A stretch of 64,000 nucleotides of DNA from Sinorhizobium fredii USDA 257 (GCF_000265205.3 NC_018000.1:310001-374000); one strand, 5' to 3'. Numbered from the stretch's first letter, positions 45,976-54,764 are shown. A program made the numbers and translations. The notes: a model not told the origin generated them from the sequence alone.

Positions 45976-46049
45976 GGGTTAACCAAAGTGACCAGCGGGT
46001 TAACAGGCATGACGCCGCTCATTCGTTCCCGGCGGCGATCCGGAATGTT
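45976..46049 (+). promoter_or_regulatory. Flagellin promoter region, flaD
   Basis: Two GGGTTAAC copies (45976-45983 and 45997-46004) lie 21 bases apart, then GGCATGACGCCG (46006-46017), CCCGG, and CCGGAATGTT (46040-46049), 36 bases before the start. The region is colinear with the flaB promoter from CGAAAC onwards. Confidence 0.68.
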
Positions 46050-46085
46050 TCTTCATTCCAATGCCATTCGAGGGGCGAACAGACC

Positions 46086-47003
46086 ATGACCAGCATCCTG
46101 ACCAACACGGCGGCTATGGCCGCGCTTCAGACCCTCCGCGCGATCGACGACAGCATGGAGACGACGCAGGCTCGTGTTTCATCAGGGTTGCGCGTTGGCG
46201 AGGCGGCGGACAATGCCGCCTATTGGTCGATTGCCACCACCATGCGTTCCGACAACATGGCGCTTTCCGCCGTTCAGGACGCGCTCGGTCTTGGTGCCGC
46301 CAAGGTCGATACCTCCTATGCGGCGATGGAAAGCGCCATCGAAGTCGTCCAGGAAATCAAGTCGAAGATCGTCGCCGCCACCGAAGAGGGTGTTGATAAG
46401 ACGAAGATCCAGGAAGAAATCGACCAGTTGCAGGAGCAACTGATGTCGATCGCCGAATCGGCCTCCTTCAGCGGCGAAAACTGGGTCGCCGGCGACGCGG
46501 CCGTCAAGAGCGTGGTCTCTGGCTTTGTGCGCGCCTCCGATGGTACCGTTTCGGTGAAGACGACCACCTACACGCTCGACGACACGGCGACCGGCAATCT
46601 GCTCTTCGGCGGTGACGGCGCTGGCGCCATCGTGGATACCAACGGCATTCTCGGCACCACCGGCGGCGCGACGATCGGCGTTTCCATCTATGCTCTCGAT
46701 ATCACTGGCTTCGACACCACCGAAATGGCCGAAGCGCTGACCCTTGTCGAAGATGGCCTGCAGGCGATGACGAGCGCCGCCTCGGAGCTCGGCTCGATCT
46801 CGATGCGGATCGGCCTGCAAGAGGAATTCGTCGCGGCGCTGACCGACTCGATCGACTCGGGCATCGGCCGTCTCGTCGATGCCGACATGAACGAGGAATC
46901 GACCCGCCTCAAGGCCCTGCAGACACAGCAGCAGCTGGCCGTCCAGTCGCTGTCGATCGCCAACACCAATTCGGAAAATATCCTCCAGCTCTTCCGCCAG
47001 TAG
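46086..47003 (+). CDS. flaD: Flagellin D (third in array)
   Basis: A 305-residue flagellin closely related to FlaB in N- and C-terminal domains (MAALQTLRAIDDSMETTQAR; MRIGLQEEFVAALTDSIDSG), with its own short middle (TYTLDDTATGNLLFGGDGAG). I assign flaD because the S. meliloti order is flaA-flaB-flaD-flaC. It forms part of the complex filament. It has its own promoter motif and terminator. Confidence 0.88.
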   Translation: MTSILTNTAAMAALQTLRAIDDSMETTQARVSSGLRVGEAADNAAYWSIATTMRSDNMALSAVQDALGLGAAKVDTSYAAMESAIEVVQEIKSKIVAATEEGVDKTKIQEEIDQLQEQLMSIAESASFSGENWVAGDAAVKSVVSGFVRASDGTVSVKTTTYTLDDTATGNLLFGGDGAGAIVDTNGILGTTGGATIGVSIYALDITGFDTTEMAEALTLVEDGLQAMTSAASELGSISMRIGLQEEFVAALTDSIDSGIGRLVDADMNEESTRLKALQTQQQLAVQSLSIANTNSENILQLFRQ

Positions 47004-47058
47004 GCCGGGTCCGCAGCCGGCTAAGGCTGTCGTCCCAATCTTCGGGACCTGATTTTCC

Positions 47059-47086
47059 AGGCCGCGCAATTGCTGCGCGGCCTTTC
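47059..47086 (+). terminator. Rho-independent terminator after flaD
   Basis: AGGCCGCGCA (47059-47068), loop ATTGC, TGCGCGGCCT (47074-47083), then TTC. A perfect 10-bp stem with a short T-run. Confidence 0.8.
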
Positions 47087-47243
47087 GTCGTTCTGGAAGC
47101 TCCTGGCCCCGGCACGGCGATGTAAGTTCTTCTTCATACATCCTAATCGTCGGTTAACCGCGTTAACCATTTGTTAACCATTTCGCATTAACGCTTTGTT
47201 AAGCACGATGGTCTGTCCACCCAGGGCAAAACGGTGGGCAGCG

Positions 47244-47288
47244 CGCATGACGCCGTACCATCGCTCCCGGTTTCCCGCCCGGAATGTC
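47244..47288 (+). promoter_or_regulatory. Flagellin promoter motif, flaC
   Basis: CGCATGACGCCG (47244-47255), CCCGG, then CCGGAATGTC (47279-47288), 31 bases before flaC. A cluster of GTTAAC words lies upstream (about 47150-47205), but not in the 21-base pair seen at flaB and flaD. Confidence 0.62.
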
Positions 47289-47319
47289 TTCGATCTCCCA
47301 TCGACAGGGGCGATAGCCA

Positions 47320-48282
47320 ATGACCAGTATCATGACCAACGCTGCCGCGATGGCGGCATTGCAGACCTTGCGTTCGATCAACAGAAATCTGGACGAGACC
47401 CAGAGCCGCGTGTCCTCCGGCTATCGCGTCGAGACCGCCGCGGACAACGCCGCCTATTGGTCAATTGCGACGACGATGCGGTCGGACAACGCGGCGCTCT
47501 CGACGGTGCAGGATGCCTTGGGCTTGGGCGCGGCCAAGGTCGATACCGCCTATGCCGCCCTGGACACCGTCATCGACCTGATGAGCGAGGTCAAGGCGAA
47601 GCTGGTGGCGGCACGCGAGCCGGGCGTCGACAAAAGCAAGATCGACAAGGAGATCTCGCAGCTCAAGGACCAGCTGGTGTCGGCTGCCCAATCGGCATCC
47701 TTCTCCGGCGAGAACTGGCTCTACAACGACGCAAGCGCCGCGGTCGGCACGAAATCGATCGTTGCCTCCTTCAACCGCAGCGCCGACGGTAGCGTCTCCG
47801 TGACGACGCTCGATTACGATACGTCGGGGTCCATTCTCGTCGACGTCCAGGATGCGAGCCGCGGCTTGCTGACAATGGCGGTGGATGCGGATGCACTTAC
47901 CTCGGCCCCCACAGGAACGGCCCGCGAATACTACCTGATCGACGCCGGTAGCCCTCCTGCCGGCACGGAGATCGCGCTTTCCGATGCTACGACCGACAGC
48001 GAGCTGGACGACATGATCAGTGTCGTCGATGACCTCGTCAGCCAGTTGACTGATTCCGCCGCGACCTTGGGCGCGATCACCAGCCGCATCGAAATGCAGG
48101 AAAACTTCGTCGCCAACCTGATGGATGTGATCGACAAAGGCGTCGGCCGCCTCGTGGATGCCGACATGAACGAAGAATCGACTCGATTGAAGGCGCTGCA
48201 GACCCAGCAGCAGCTCGGCATCCAGTCGCTGTCGATCGCCAATACCAACTCCGAAAACATCCTGAGGCTGTTCCAGGAATAG
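47320..48282 (+). CDS. flaC: Flagellin C (fourth in array)
   Basis: A 320-residue flagellin and the most divergent of the four. It keeps the N-terminal ETAADNAAYWSIATTMRSDN and C-terminal STRLKALQTQQQLGIQSLSI segments, but the flanking parts (INRNLDETQSRVSSGYRVET; EPGVDKSKIDKEISQLKDQL) and the middle differ. Naming by synteny. It probably contributes to the minor content or rigidity of the filament. Confidence 0.88.
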   Translation: MTSIMTNAAAMAALQTLRSINRNLDETQSRVSSGYRVETAADNAAYWSIATTMRSDNAALSTVQDALGLGAAKVDTAYAALDTVIDLMSEVKAKLVAAREPGVDKSKIDKEISQLKDQLVSAAQSASFSGENWLYNDASAAVGTKSIVASFNRSADGSVSVTTLDYDTSGSILVDVQDASRGLLTMAVDADALTSAPTGTAREYYLIDAGSPPAGTEIALSDATTDSELDDMISVVDDLVSQLTDSAATLGAITSRIEMQENFVANLMDVIDKGVGRLVDADMNEESTRLKALQTQQQLGIQSLSIANTNSENILRLFQE

Positions 48283-48369
48283 GGCCGCTTTCGCTGCTGC
48301 TATAGGCGGATGCTCCGTACACCGTTTCACTTCCGCCGTGCCGCGGTCATCGGCATCCGGCGGGACTGG

Positions 48370-48401
48370 TTGGACCGCGCTGTTGCCCTGGCGCGGTCCA
48401 A
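48370..48401 (+). terminator. Hairpin between flaC and the motB operon
   Basis: TTGGACCGCGC (48370-48380), a 10-base loop and GCGCGGTCCAA (48391-48401) make a perfect 11-bp stem followed by a mixed T-rich tail (CACCTTCATTTT). It is a probable terminator placed just before the next promoter box. Confidence 0.7.
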
Positions 48402-48413
48402 CACCTTCATTTT

Positions 48414-48439
48414 CGCACAAGTTTGACCGGCTAATTTCC
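48414..48439 (+). promoter_or_regulatory. Class II flagellar promoter box, motB operon
   Basis: CGCACAAG (48414-48421), 8 bases, GCTAATTTCC (48430-48439). One change in each half against the sites at flgB and flgE. It lies about 250 bases before the first gene of the operon. Confidence 0.55.
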
Positions 48440-48689
48440 TTTCGCAGTCTGCTCGGCTGATTGTCGGCCAAAATGATCTTGGTCGTCGTTGCACCGGTCC
48501 CGCCTCGGGTCCGCCCTCCGGGAACCGATGCGCATCGAGAATGCTGGTCCTGTCGCTGACGAGAGTGATGAGGACCGAAGGAGACATTATAGACGTGTCA
48601 GGCGCTTTGGATTTCTGGACCATGCGGCAGCCCCAGCCTGTCGGGCGGAACGCGCCGATATTGGCTGCGAGCCGTCGGGGGAACCGCCG

Positions 48690-49343
48690 ATGAGTGCGTC
48701 GCTCTCCCGCTATCTCAAGGATTTCAGCGCACCGAAGATCGAACTCACGCGGATGACGCCGAAATACTTTCCGGACCTCGAAGCGGACTTCCCCGCCGCA
48801 GATCGGTCCCCCCAGAGGCCGACGATGCCCGAGATCGACGTCGAGGCCGAGCGGCGCGAGGCCTTTGTCCAAGGGCGCGCGGAAGCCGCCGCCGAGCTGA
48901 CTTTGGAGCATCAGCGGGAGCTCGCCGAACTCAAGGCGCGTCACGCCGAGGAACTAGACGCCGTGAAGCATCGCCTGGCGGAAGAAACCGCTTCGAAACT
49001 CGCTGCCGGCTTCGCTGAGATCACCGAGCGGCTGGCGCTGGCGCTTGGCGATCAGACGGCGCGCGTGCTTGCGCCGGTGATGGAGGAGGCGCTCATCAAG
49101 CGTGCCGTCGAGGACCTGGCAACGATGATCAGACAGGGCATCGGCGCCGGAGAGGGCCTCACCATCACTGTCAAAGGATCGCCTGTGCTCTTCGAAGCCC
49201 TGAAACAGCATATGGATGACGACATGTTGGCTTTCCGGCACGTGGCGACCGACGATATCGATCTCACGGTTGAGATGGGCGAAGCGGTTCTGGTGACCAG
49301 AATGGCGGCCTGGTCCGAGACCGTCCGGAAGGTTCTGGCATGA
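48690..49343 (+). CDS. Putative FliH-like flagellar protein upstream of motB
   Basis: A 217-residue soluble protein. A variable N-terminal part with RYLKDFSAPKIELTRMTPKY leads into a charged coiled coil (about 45-110: REAFVQGRAEAAAELTLEHQ, ELAELKARHAEELDAVKHRL). The C-terminal alpha/beta domain (about 120-217) contains VMEEALIKRAVEDLATMIR and ITVKGSPVLFEALKQHM. This layout is that of FliH/YscL, the FliI stator-like regulator, and no other fliH is seen in the window. Overall similarity is low, so the call is tentative. The start at 48690 follows GGGGGAACCGCCG. It overlaps motB by four bases. Confidence 0.6.
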   Translation: MSASLSRYLKDFSAPKIELTRMTPKYFPDLEADFPAADRSPQRPTMPEIDVEAERREAFVQGRAEAAAELTLEHQRELAELKARHAEELDAVKHRLAEETASKLAAGFAEITERLALALGDQTARVLAPVMEEALIKRAVEDLATMIRQGIGAGEGLTITVKGSPVLFEALKQHMDDDMLAFRHVATDDIDLTVEMGEAVLVTRMAAWSETVRKVLA

Positions 49344-50545
49344 GCGACGAAAGCCCTCACAATGGCAGGAATGAAATCATCATCGTCAAGCGTTCCGGAG
49401 ACGGGCACGACGGCCATCATGGCGGCGGATGGAAGATCGCCTATGCCGACTTCATGACGGCGATGATGGCCTTCTTCCTCGTCATGTGGCTGATCAATGC
49501 CGCCAACGAGGAAACGAAGGCGGCGATCGCCTCCTATTTCAATCCGGTTCAGCTCACCGACCAGAAGCCCGCGGAGAAGGGCCTGAAGAATCCTGCCAAG
49601 GATGCCCAGGGCGAAGAGACGCAGCAGCGGTCGAAAGCGGATGGCGCGCAGGCGAAATCCGGCGGCTCGGCCAAGACCGGCGACCAGTTGACGGCGACCT
49701 CGGGCGAGGAAACCAAATATTCCGACGCCGACTTCTTCGAGAATCCCTACTCGGTCCTCTCCGAAATCGCCCGCGAGGTCGGTCGGCAGGCCAATATCAG
49801 CGTGAGGGGCGAGGGCGGTGCCGCCCAGTCGGGGCCGGCGACCGGCGCAGACGGCGGCGAAGCCTACCGCGATCCGTTCGATCCCGATTTCTGGACCAAG
49901 CAGGTCGAAGTCAAGGACGCCGGCAATGCGACGGAGAGCGAAGTCGCGGCGGCTGTGAAGGATGCCGCGCAGGCCGACGCTGCCCAGGTTGCCCCTCCCA
50001 GCGACACGTTGGCGAGGACCGCAGATGCGGCCGCCAAAGGCGAGATGCCGCTCAACGAAAAACCAGAGGCACAGGAGCAGCAGAAGGCTGCCGAAGCCCT
50101 GAAGGCCGAGATCGAGAAGGCGATCGGCGGCGAGGCGGGGCGGCTTCTCGAGGGGCTGGTGGTGACGCCGTCCGAAGGCGGGCTGCTGGTTACGATCAGC
50201 GAGCAGACGGACGCGCCGATGTTTGCGGTGGGATCTGCCGTTCCTCAGAAGGAACTCGTCCTCGCCATGGAGAAGATCGGCAAGCTGCTCGGCGAACGCC
50301 AGGGGGCCGTAGCGATCCGTGGCCACACGGATGGTCGTCCGTTCAAGGACGGAACCTATGACAACTGGCGGCTGTCGGCGGCGCGTGCCCAGAGCGCCTA
50401 CTACATGCTGGTCCGCGGCGGGCTCGAGGAGGAACGCGTCAATCAGATCAGCGGCTTTGCAGACCGGCGCCTGCAGGTGGCGAACGATCCCTATGCGGCC
50501 GCCAACCGGCGCATCGAAATCCTGTTGCAGTCGGGGCAGGGTTGA
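49340..50545 (+). CDS. motB: Flagellar motor stator protein MotB
   Basis: A 401-residue stator protein. The single membrane helix (about 33-55) carries the proton-binding Asp37 (IAYADFMTAMMAFFLVMWLI). A long Ala/Asp/Gln-rich periplasmic linker (about 75-250) is larger than in enteric MotB (308 residues). The C-terminal OmpA-like peptidoglycan-binding domain (IRGHTDGRPFKDGTYDNWRL, then ADRRLQVANDPYAAANRRIE) anchors it. The long linker fits its known periplasmic partner MotC in S. meliloti. Confidence 0.95.
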   Translation: MSDESPHNGRNEIIIVKRSGDGHDGHHGGGWKIAYADFMTAMMAFFLVMWLINAANEETKAAIASYFNPVQLTDQKPAEKGLKNPAKDAQGEETQQRSKADGAQAKSGGSAKTGDQLTATSGEETKYSDADFFENPYSVLSEIAREVGRQANISVRGEGGAAQSGPATGADGGEAYRDPFDPDFWTKQVEVKDAGNATESEVAAAVKDAAQADAAQVAPPSDTLARTADAAAKGEMPLNEKPEAQEQQKAAEALKAEIEKAIGGEAGRLLEGLVVTPSEGGLLVTISEQTDAPMFAVGSAVPQKELVLAMEKIGKLLGERQGAVAIRGHTDGRPFKDGTYDNWRLSAARAQSAYYMLVRGGLEEERVNQISGFADRRLQVANDPYAAANRRIEILLQSGQG

Positions 50546-50550
50546 GCAAG

Positions 50551-51858
50551 ATGCTGAAGCGGTTGCGCGCCATCCTGGCGACATCGGTTCTTGCGGCTCC
50601 GCTCGCGATCGGCCTTGCGCATGCCGGCGAGACGGAAGAGCTGGCGCCGTTCAAGATGGTCAGGTCGCTGCAATACGTCCAGGATTCCGTCGTGCTCGGC
50701 GATCATTCGGCGATCGAGATGCAGCGCTTCATGCTGGGCGAGATCGACAAGCGCCTGAGGGCCGCCGAGGAAACGACCTTTCGCGATCCCCGCAACGTCG
50801 ATGCGGCGCTCGTCTACGTGATGAGCGGCGGCAATCCCGAAACACTGGATTATTTGACTGACAGGGATGTCGAGGGCAACTTCGATGCGCGGGTGACGGA
50901 TGCGCTCAGGCAGTATCTGCGCGGCAAGGGGCCGTTGATCGTCGAAAATCTCTCCAAGGCGGCGCCCGAATACAAGAACTCCCGCGTTGGTCCGTACCTG
51001 TTTCTGATCCTCGGCAACGCCACATCGCAGCAGGATCCTGTGGCCGCGATGAAATTTTACGACTGGGCGCGTCTGACGGCGCCCGGCACGATCATCGAGG
51101 AGGCTGCGCTTCGTCGCTCCGTATCCCTTGCAGCCCGCGCCGGCGACCCGGGCAGGGGTTTTCGCTACGCGCTGACCTATGCGCGTCGCTACCTGACGTC
51201 ACCATATGCGAGCCAGTTTGCCGACGTCTTCGTGGATCTGGCTGTGGCGAATTTCGACGGGGCGGTCGAGCAGAAAGTTTCGGAAATCCTCGCCTTCATG
51301 GACGAGGCGCGCCAACGCGAGGTCTATCTCCGCGTCGCAAGGCGGGCAGCGATCGGCGGCAACCAGACGCTGGCGCGGTTGGCGTCCAGTCGAGCCGAAG
51401 AGCTTGCCCGGGATGGCGGCGGGCAATCGCAACTGCTGGCGAGCTTCTACGAGGGGCTTGCGGCCGTGCCGTCTGAGGACGTCTTCACAGCGGCACAGAC
51501 GCTGGCAGCAATTCCGGATGAGAAGCTGTCGCCGCGAGACCGTGCCCTCCGGGAGGCGGCCAGGGCGATTGCGGAGGAGGTTGTGCGACTACCGCAGGAT
51601 GAAAGCCCCGCGCAAGCGTCCATGCCTATACCGGAAGTCGACATTGGCGCCACGAGCGATGGCGGCGAAACAGGAGAAACCGGAAGCGGCATGAGTCCCT
51701 TTGCCAAGGCGGGTGATACGGTGCCAGCCCCGGATGACGAACCGCCAGTTAGCGCGGAGACCGCTGCCGCATCCGATCCGGCTCTTGACGGTTTCATGGC
51801 CAATGGGCGCTCGAAGATCAAGGAGATCGATGCGCTCCTAGCGGAGGAAGGACTATGA
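50551..51858 (+). CDS. motC: Periplasmic motility protein MotC
   Basis: A 435-residue secreted protein with a signal peptide (MLKRLRAILATSVLAAPLAI, ending AHAGE). The body is mostly helical repeats (ALRQYLRGKGPLIVENLSKA; RYALTYARRYLTSPYASQFA). A Pro/Glu-rich linker leads to the C-terminal KIKEIDALLAEEGL. In S. meliloti it binds MotB in the periplasm and is required for rotation; MotE helps it fold. The ATG at 50551 is preferred; a TTG three codons earlier overlapping the motB stop is possible. It overlaps motD by four bases. Confidence 0.92.
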   Translation: MLKRLRAILATSVLAAPLAIGLAHAGETEELAPFKMVRSLQYVQDSVVLGDHSAIEMQRFMLGEIDKRLRAAEETTFRDPRNVDAALVYVMSGGNPETLDYLTDRDVEGNFDARVTDALRQYLRGKGPLIVENLSKAAPEYKNSRVGPYLFLILGNATSQQDPVAAMKFYDWARLTAPGTIIEEAALRRSVSLAARAGDPGRGFRYALTYARRYLTSPYASQFADVFVDLAVANFDGAVEQKVSEILAFMDEARQREVYLRVARRAAIGGNQTLARLASSRAEELARDGGGQSQLLASFYEGLAAVPSEDVFTAAQTLAAIPDEKLSPRDRALREAARAIAEEVVRLPQDESPAQASMPIPEVDIGATSDGGETGETGSGMSPFAKAGDTVPAPDDEPPVSAETAAASDPALDGFMANGRSKIKEIDALLAEEGL

Positions 51859-53318
51859 GGCCACTTGAAGAGACGTTCCGCGCGCCCGCCGCAGCGATCG
51901 GTGCCCGATCCGGTTCCCGGCAGGGCGGAAACGAGCAAGCTGCAGGAGAGCCCGGCGCCTTCGAGAGCGCGATCGCCGATGCCGGCCGTCAGAAGGCATC
52001 GAACCAAGCTGTGGCTCAAGACCCCGGACAGGGTGCGGTCGATTCTTTGGCGGACGGTGCGCAGGCCTCGGCCGCCGAGTTCACGCTCGGCAATGGCCAG
52101 GCAGGCGTCTTGATGGCGAGCACCGTCACGGGAGCCGGTCGCCTTTCGACGCCTTCGGTGCAAGGCGGCGGACAGGCCGAGGCGGAAGGGGCGCTCCAGA
52201 AAGACCAGACCTCCTCCGAACTCGGTGCTCTCCGCGAGGATGGAAACCGCCAGCGTTCGGCGGGCAAGGCATCGGTCAAGAGCGACGAGGCCGGGGAGCC
52301 GGACGGGACTGCGGTCACCGTGAAGCCGAAGGGGCACGCGCCTGCGGAGAGCGGCGCAACAGAGACGGTCGAGGCGAGGGCGACGTCGGAGGGTGATACG
52401 AGCTCCGCCGCGCCGCCGAACGGCTCCGTCAGCGACCTTCTGACGCTGCTCGCCGGCAACGCGCCGCCGGTCACGGACATTCAGATCACCGACAAGACAA
52501 CACCTACGACGGGTGACCGCGCCGCTGCAGCCGAGATAGTCAATGTCACGGTGGACGCTGCTGCCGGGGGCAGCGATTCTCGGACCGAACAGCAAGATGA
52601 CATCGGGTCCGACCGCCTCTTCCGCTTCGCACGCGCCGACGGCAAGGGGCAAGCGGTCTCGATGACCATTTCGGCGGACGGCGAAGCAACTGCCGTCGAG
52701 AACAGCAGGTCTTCGGCGAACGCCAAGGCGGAAACCGTGACCGTTCTCGAGGCGCGCCGCTATCTCGGAATCGCGATGAACGATAACTCCGCGTCGGTGA
52801 CGGGTGCGATCGCCGGTGACGGCGAATGGGCGCAGGCGCTCCAATCGAGCGCCGTGTCGGCGCAGCCGGAGGCGTTGCGCCAGGCCGGCAAGACGCTGAA
52901 CACGCTCAAGATCCAGATGCATCCGATCGAACTCGGCACGGTCACGGCCACGCTGCGCCTGAAGGACGACGAACTGCAGGTCGAGCTGAAGGTGGAAACG
53001 GGCGAGGCGTTCCGTCAATTGCGCGATGACCAGGGCGAGATGGTTAAGGCCCTGCGCGCCCAGGGCTTCGCGGTCGACCAGGTCAACGTCGTGTTCAATG
53101 CCGGCGGCGATGCTTCGAACGGCAGCGGTTCGCAGCCGCAGGCGCAGAGCCAGCTCGGCCAGTCCGGCCGCGAACGGGCCGGTGACGACGGCGGCCAGGG
53201 GCGCCAGCGGCAGAATGGCGGCGAGGCTGCAATGATCGAGACATGGAGGGGCAATGATGGAACGGACGATGCGTCTGGCAGCGTTGAGCGCGCTCGCACT
53301 GGTCACGTCTACATGTAG
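51855..53318 (+). CDS. fliK: Hook-length control protein FliK (MotD)
   Basis: A 487-residue, low-complexity, Ala/Gly/Glu/Asp-rich protein of the type expected for an exported molecular ruler. The conserved FliK C-terminal domain is at about 335-420 (LNTLKIQMHPIELGTVTATL, RLKDDELQVELKVETGEAFR, LRAQGFAVDQVNVVF). Originally called MotD in S. meliloti, it was later assigned as FliK. It overlaps motC by four bases, and its last 65 bases also encode the start of the lytic transglycosylase in another frame. Confidence 0.92.
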   Translation: MRPLEETFRAPAAAIGARSGSRQGGNEQAAGEPGAFESAIADAGRQKASNQAVAQDPGQGAVDSLADGAQASAAEFTLGNGQAGVLMASTVTGAGRLSTPSVQGGGQAEAEGALQKDQTSSELGALREDGNRQRSAGKASVKSDEAGEPDGTAVTVKPKGHAPAESGATETVEARATSEGDTSSAAPPNGSVSDLLTLLAGNAPPVTDIQITDKTTPTTGDRAAAAEIVNVTVDAAAGGSDSRTEQQDDIGSDRLFRFARADGKGQAVSMTISADGEATAVENSRSSANAKAETVTVLEARRYLGIAMNDNSASVTGAIAGDGEWAQALQSSAVSAQPEALRQAGKTLNTLKIQMHPIELGTVTATLRLKDDELQVELKVETGEAFRQLRDDQGEMVKALRAQGFAVDQVNVVFNAGGDASNGSGSQPQAQSQLGQSGRERAGDDGGQGRQRQNGGEAAMIETWRGNDGTDDASGSVERARTGHVYM

Positions 53319-53820
53319 CGCCCTTGCGAGCGCCGGCATCTGTGAACGCGAGATCGCGTCCGCTGCGGCCAAGTACGGCATCCCTGCGGGGATTCTTTAC
53401 TCGGTCGGCCTGACGGAGACCGGCCGCAAGGGATCGCTGCAGCCCTATGCGATGAACATTGAAGGCAAGGCGTACTTCGGCACGAGCGTCCAGGATGTCC
53501 TCAGCCGATTCGGTGCGGCACGGGCGCAAGGGGCGAAGCTCATCGATCTCGGCTGCATGCAGGTCAACTATCATTTCCACGGCGAGCATTTCAGCTCTCC
53601 GGGGGAAATGCTTGATCCCCGAAAGAATGTCGACTATGCCGCGCGCTTCCTCTCCAATCTGCGCGCCAGGCACGAGAGCTGGACGATGGCGGTTGCCCGC
53701 TATCATGCCGGGCCGAACAATGATCCGGCGCAGAAGAAATATGTCTGCCGGGTCATCGCGAACCTTGTCGCAACGGGCTACGGCAAGTGGACGCCGAACG
53801 CGGCGCAGTTTTGCCAATAA
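53254..53820 (+). CDS. Lytic transglycosylase-like protein
   Basis: A 188-residue secreted protein with a signal peptide (MRLAALSALALVTSTCSALA, then SAGICEREI) and an SLT-type fold: AAAKYGIPAGILYSVGLTETG with the catalytic Glu in the LTETG motif, LIDLGCMQVNYHFHG, and VARYHAGPN near the C-terminus. It should open peptidoglycan to let the rod or MotC/MotB complex through. FlgJ of rhizobia lacks a muramidase domain, so this gene may supply it (orf38 in S. meliloti). It starts 65 bases inside fliK, after GGAGGGG. Confidence 0.85.
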   Translation: MMERTMRLAALSALALVTSTCSALASAGICEREIASAAAKYGIPAGILYSVGLTETGRKGSLQPYAMNIEGKAYFGTSVQDVLSRFGAARAQGAKLIDLGCMQVNYHFHGEHFSSPGEMLDPRKNVDYAARFLSNLRARHESWTMAVARYHAGPNNDPAQKKYVCRVIANLVATGYGKWTPNAAQFCQ

Positions 53821-54092
53821 TCAATCATCAGTTGTGATATTCACCCCCGTGTCGCATTGTGGCTACAATGCGGAGAGATTGTGATCGCAAGGGCTAATTG
53901 TTGTGATGCGTTAACTTTTCCACACCAATTTAGTGTCATCGTTAACGGGGACATACTAGATATAGATCAAATCGGCACACATTCCTTAATCAACTATTAA
54001 AACCTCCCATTAACTTCCTCTAGTTGTTCGTGAATCCCCGGATTCGTACTTCTCAATCAGCGAGACACCCATACTGATTCGGAGGCGGACGA
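53821..54092. promoter_or_regulatory. AT-rich control region of rem
   Basis: These 272 bases have no gene and many T/A-rich tracts and TTAAC words (for example 53910-53950 and 53985-54015). In S. meliloti VisNR activates rem transcription from this position; a binding site cannot be defined by eye. The rem ribosome-binding site GGAGGCGGACG ends the region. Confidence 0.6.
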
Positions 54093-54764
54093 ATGATCGT
54101 GGTGGTTGATGAAAGAGAGCTTGTGAAGAATGGCTACGCATCCCTGTTCGGGCGCGAGGGCATTCCTTCGACCGGCTTTGATCCCAAGGAATTCGGCGAG
54201 TGGGTGAACACCGCCGCCGATTCGGACATCGATGCGGTCGAGGCGTTCCTGATCGGCCAGGGTGAAAGCGCTTTCAGCCTGCCGCGCGCGATCCGCGACC
54301 GCTCCCAGGCGCCGGTGATCGCCATGAGCGAAACGCCGTCGCTGGAAAACACGCTGGCGCTGTTCGACTGCGGCGTCGACGATGTCGTCCGCAAGCCCGT
54401 GCACCCGCGGGAAATCCTGGCGCGCGTCGCGGCGATCCGCCGGCGCCTGAAGGCCATCGCCAACTACACCGATATCGGGCCGATCCGCGTCTTTGCCGAT
54501 GGCCGAGACCCGGAGATTAACGGCGACGTCTTTGCGCTGCCGCGTCGTGAGCGGCGCATCCTCGAATACCTGGTCGCCAACCGCGGCCGGCGAGTGTCGA
54601 AGTCGCAGATCTTCAATGCGATCTACGGCATCTTCGACGAAGACGTCGAAGAGAACGTCGTCGAGAGCCACATCAGCAAGCTGCGCAAGAAGCTGCGCAA
54701 GAAGCTTGGCTTCGATCCGATCGATTCCAAGCGTTTCCTTGGCTACTGCATCGACTGGAGCTGA
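54093..54764 (+). CDS. rem: OmpR-type response regulator Rem
   Basis: A 223-residue regulator of exponential-growth motility. The N-terminal half (about 1-120) has the receiver fold but lacks the standard acidic pocket ([18 protein letters not shown]; no DD pair). This suggests it works without phosphorylation. The C-terminal half (about 128-223) is a winged-helix DNA-binding domain with [40 protein letters not shown] and [11 protein letters not shown]. In S. meliloti it links VisNR to the class II flagellar operons and represses or activates with growth phase. It stands alone between two promoters. Confidence 0.93.
   Translation: MIVVVDERELVKNGYASLFGREGIPSTGFDPKEFGEWVNTAADSDIDAVEAFLIGQGESAFSLPRAIRDRSQAPVIAMSETPSLENTLALFDCGVDDVVRKPVHPREILARVAAIRRRLKAIANYTDIGPIRVFADGRDPEINGDVFALPRRERRILEYLVANRGRRVSKSQIFNAIYGIFDEDVEENVVESHISKLRKKLRKKLGFDPIDSKRFLGYCIDWS

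Noticed and set aside
43693..48282. Tandem flagellin genes as a mobile or phase-variation cassette
   Set aside because: No inverted repeats, invertase or recombinase nearby; each gene has its own promoter and terminator, so simple duplication explains it.
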